Shown here: positions 6,945-8,535 of the stretch, one piece after another
How the letters are laid out: each line of letters begins with the position of its first letter
Position numbering within the stretch: the stretch's first letter is position 1
Assembly (NCBI GenBank): GCA_950075905.1
Contig: CATMVR010000176.1
Coordinates: forward strand, 1-8,535
DNA length: 8,535 bases
Source: an uncultured Persicitalea sp.
GTDB lineage: Bacteria; Bacteroidota; Bacteroidia; Cytophagales; Spirosomataceae
Direction: 5' to 3'
Made by a program: the position numbers and the translations under genes
The notes under the pieces: generated by a model
Databases searched by the model: none
Told to the model about the DNA's origin: nothing
Seen by the model: only the letters and a program-made list of their open reading frames with translations

Positions 6945-7993
6945 TCGGTTATTTCCAGTTTATCGGCTTTATCCAGTTTGAAAGAAAAAGTTGTGCCCTT
7001 ATCCAGCTTGGACATAACGGCAATTTTAGAACCGTGCCCGTTCAGGATATGTTTTACAATGGCCAGTCCCAGGCCCGTTCCGCCCCGCTCCTTGGAGCGG
7101 CTCTTCTCTACGCGGTAAAACCGCTCAAAGATCCGGTTCAGATGCTCGGGCGGTATACCGGGGCCGTTGTCACGCACCGAGATACCGTAATTTTTCTTAT
7201 CCTCATCGAAGTGGATAATCACCTTGCCTCCCTCATTGTTGTACTTAATGGCATTCTCGATCAGGTTGATCATCACCTGCTCAATCCGCTGGGCGTCGGC
7301 CATTACCCACACTTCCATAAGCTTATCGGGCTTTATTTTGATAGCAACCCTCCGATCCTGCGCTATTTTTTCCAGCCGATCCAGAATATCCTCGGTCAGA
7401 ACGCGCAGATTCAGGCGCTCCATGTTCATTTTTATCGCTCCGGTCTCCATCTGAGAAAGCGTCACCAGGTCTTTCACCAGGGCGTCGAGTCCATCCAGAC
7501 TCTTGGCCGCTTTTTTGAGGAAACGACCCCGAACGTTCTCGTCATCAATGGCTCCGTCGAGCAGGGTATGGATAAAGCCCTGGGCGGCAAAAATCGGGGT
7601 TTTGAGCTCGTGGGATACATCCGCCAGAAACTCCCGCCGAAACTGTTCAAGCTTTTTCAGCTCCTCGATCTCCTTCTGCTTTTTAGCTACGTACACAAAT
7701 ATCTCGTCGTTCAGCCGTTTGAGGGGGTTATTTTCCCGGATTAGCGACTTGCGCGAAATATTGAAGTCTTTCAGTTTTAGCTTGTGAATGGTGCGGTACA
7801 TCTTGTTTACCTCGCGGTACACGATGATTTCGATGGTGTAAAGTACCAGAAAAAACGACCCTACAAAGCTCGACAACCCCACCACAAACAGCATACTGGA
7901 CGTAACTCCCTCCACAAACGTCAGAAAAGAAGTGCTGATGGCTGCTATGAGAAAAGCAAGGACAAAGGCAATGACGCGGGGACTCAGAGACAT
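6941..7993 (-). CDS. Membrane sensor histidine kinase, PhoR-like
   Basis: A 350-residue two-component sensor kinase. Two membrane segments lie near 7-27 and 34-58, separated by about six residues, so there is practically no extracytoplasmic sensor. A charged linker and probable coiled coil (about 100-118) lead to the HisKA domain with FLADVSHELKTPIF (phospho-acceptor His128). The ATPase domain follows, with N-box MINLIENAIKYN (Asn243, Asn247), DNGPGIP (Asp275), F-box IFERFYRVEKSR and G-box GGTGLGLAIV. All key residues are present, so it should be an active kinase. An open frame extends to an ATG at 8050, but the 19 extra residues are not membrane-like. A TATATTTG promoter element (8036-8043) lies inside that stretch, so Met at 7993 is preferred. 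No response regulator is in the window; upstream is an unrelated dehydrogenase. Its stop overlaps the start of the SGNH lipoprotein gene. Confidence 0.92.
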   Translation of the reverse strand: MSLSPRVIAFVLAFLIAAISTSFLTFVEGVTSSMLFVVGLSSFVGSFFLVLYTIEIIVYREVNKMYRTIHKLKLKDFNISRKSLIRENNPLKRLNDEIFVYVAKKQKEIEELKKLEQFRREFLADVSHELKTPIFAAQGFIHTLLDGAIDDENVRGRFLKKAAKSLDGLDALVKDLVTLSQMETGAIKMNMERLNLRVLTEDILDRLEKIAQDRRVAIKIKPDKLMEVWVMADAQRIEQVMINLIENAIKYNNEGGKVIIHFDEDKKNYGISVRDNGPGIPPEHLNRIFERFYRVEKSRSKERGGTGLGLAIVKHILNGHGSKIAVMSKLDKGTTFSFKLDKADKLEITE

Positions 7994-8035
7994 GAGAAGG
8001 CGATTTGGCGGGCAACAAGCCCTTTTACGTACCCA

Positions 8036-8043
8036 CAAATATA
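8036..8043 (-). promoter_or_regulatory. Candidate -7 element of the histidine kinase promoter
   Basis: On the minus strand TATATTTG matches the Bacteroidota -7 consensus TAnnTTTG exactly. RNA would begin near 8029, about 35 bases before the preferred kinase ATG at 7993 and just after the terminator of the upstream gene. No convincing TTTG or TTG is seen at the -33 distance, so the call rests on one element and its position. Confidence 0.45.
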
Positions 8044-8094
8044 AAACCATTCGCGGAATGTACTACATCGTACGGCCAGGATCTCCTCACAAGC

Positions 8095-8124
8095 AAAAGG
8101 AGCCGGAACAATCGTTCCGGCTCC
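8095..8124 (-). terminator. Terminator after the glutamate dehydrogenase gene
   Basis: GGAGCCGGAAC and GTTCCGGCTCC form a perfect 11-pair stem (8124-8114 with 8109-8099) with a GATT loop on the minus strand, followed by TTTTGCTT. It stands 30 bases beyond the stop of the upstream partial gene and before the kinase promoter, separating the two transcription units. The rest of 8051-8154 shows nothing else. Confidence 0.85.
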
Positions 8125-8154
8125 CCGAATGTGTTGAGGTCAGACGCGCCAGGG

Positions 8155-8535
8155 TCAGAATCCCCCCCGAAACTTGTACGTACTGGCCACCTTATCAATA
8201 GCCACTATATAGGCAGCAATCCGCATGGAAACCTGGTACTTCTGCGAGGTCTGATACACTTTGTTGAAGGCGTCCTTCATGATCCGGTCGCTGCGGCGGT
8301 TGATGCGCTCCAGCGTCCATTTGTAGCCAATACGGTTTTGTACCCACTCAAAGTAGGAAACCGTAACCCCCCCGGCGTTGGCCAGGATATCGGGTACCAC
8401 CATGATGCCCTTATCGTTGATGATGTCGTCGGCTCGGGCCGAAGTGGGCCCGTTGGCACCTTCCACAATCATTTTGGCCTGGATAGACCCCGCATTGCGC
8501 ATCGTGATGACGTCTTCCGTAGCGGCGGGGACCAA
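8155..8535 (-). CDS. Glu/Leu/Phe/Val dehydrogenase family, glutamate dehydrogenase type, C-terminal part
   Basis: The last 127 residues of a gene cut by the right edge of the window; the reading frame is open to the edge, and the first codon seen there (TTG) is an internal Leu, not a start. The fragment carries the family's nucleotide-domain sequence: VPAATEDVI, then KMIVEGANGPTSARAD, GIMVVPDILANAGGVTVSYFEWVQNR and a C-terminal helix ending YKFRGGF. This fits the hexameric GDH type of about 420-430 residues, which interconverts glutamate with 2-oxoglutarate and ammonia. The catalytic lysine and substrate pocket lie off-window, so the substrate (glutamate rather than Leu/Phe/Val) and NAD/NADP preference are inferred from overall similarity. 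It ends before a strong terminator and is a separate unit from the kinase genes. Confidence 0.92.
   Translation of the reverse strand: MVPAATEDVITMRNAGSIQAKMIVEGANGPTSARADDIINDKGIMVVPDILANAGGVTVSYFEWVQNRIGYKWTLERINRRSDRIMKDAFNKVYQTSQKYQVSMRIAAYIVAIDKVASTYKFRGGF

Noticed and set aside
7034..7744. Plus-strand open frame of 236 codons within the histidine kinase
   Set aside because: Antisense shadow of the kinase core; no motif, and the kinase frame holds every conserved box.
7994..8050. N-terminal extension of the histidine kinase to the ATG at 8050
   Set aside because: The added residues are not membrane-like, and an exact TAnnTTTG promoter element lies inside the stretch, so transcription probably begins after that ATG.

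Overview
The window reads as chromosome from a member of the Bacteroidota, probably of the Cytophagales/Spirosomataceae type. The evidence is the protein flavour (short-form MurQ, a PhoR-like kinase), start codons with AT-rich upstream sequence and no clear Shine-Dalgarno, and -7 elements matching the Bacteroidota consensus TAnnTTTG. The assignment is inferred by reading, without a database search. There is no mobile element, CRISPR array, rRNA or tRNA, and no sign of recent transfer.

Left part (1-3900, minus strand): a branched-chain amino acid operon, ilvD then ilvB, 38 bases apart and continuing off the left edge (ilvN expected next). Its leader, between ilvD and the divergent murQ, is the most interesting part of the window. 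It encodes a tiny peptide whose core is MRNTILFVILLVDTH, followed by three mutually exclusive RNA pairings and an intrinsic terminator with a T run just before ilvD. This is the full layout of a classical ribosome-mediated transcription attenuator responding to Ile/Leu/Val.

Middle (3815-5876, plus strand): a promoter with a good Bacteroidota -33/-7 match, murQ (MurNAc-6-phosphate etherase, peptidoglycan recycling), and a zinc-free quinone-oxidoreductase-like MDR protein. A strong bidirectional terminator follows, where this unit meets the convergent genes to its right.

Right part (5877-8535, minus strand): a three-gene unit made of a membrane histidine kinase with almost no extracytoplasmic sensor, an SGNH/GDSL hydrolase with a lipoprotein-like signal that overlaps the kinase stop as ATGA, and a small Dabb-domain protein. 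Upstream of it, beyond a strong terminator, is the 3' end of a glutamate dehydrogenase cut by the right edge.

How they fit together: ilvD and ilvB act in one pathway and appear to share the attenuated leader. murQ and the ilv leader are divergent, and their promoter elements overlap around 3815-3822. The kinase and lipoprotein are probably translationally coupled. The MDR protein and the Dabb protein have no function that can be named from the sequence.
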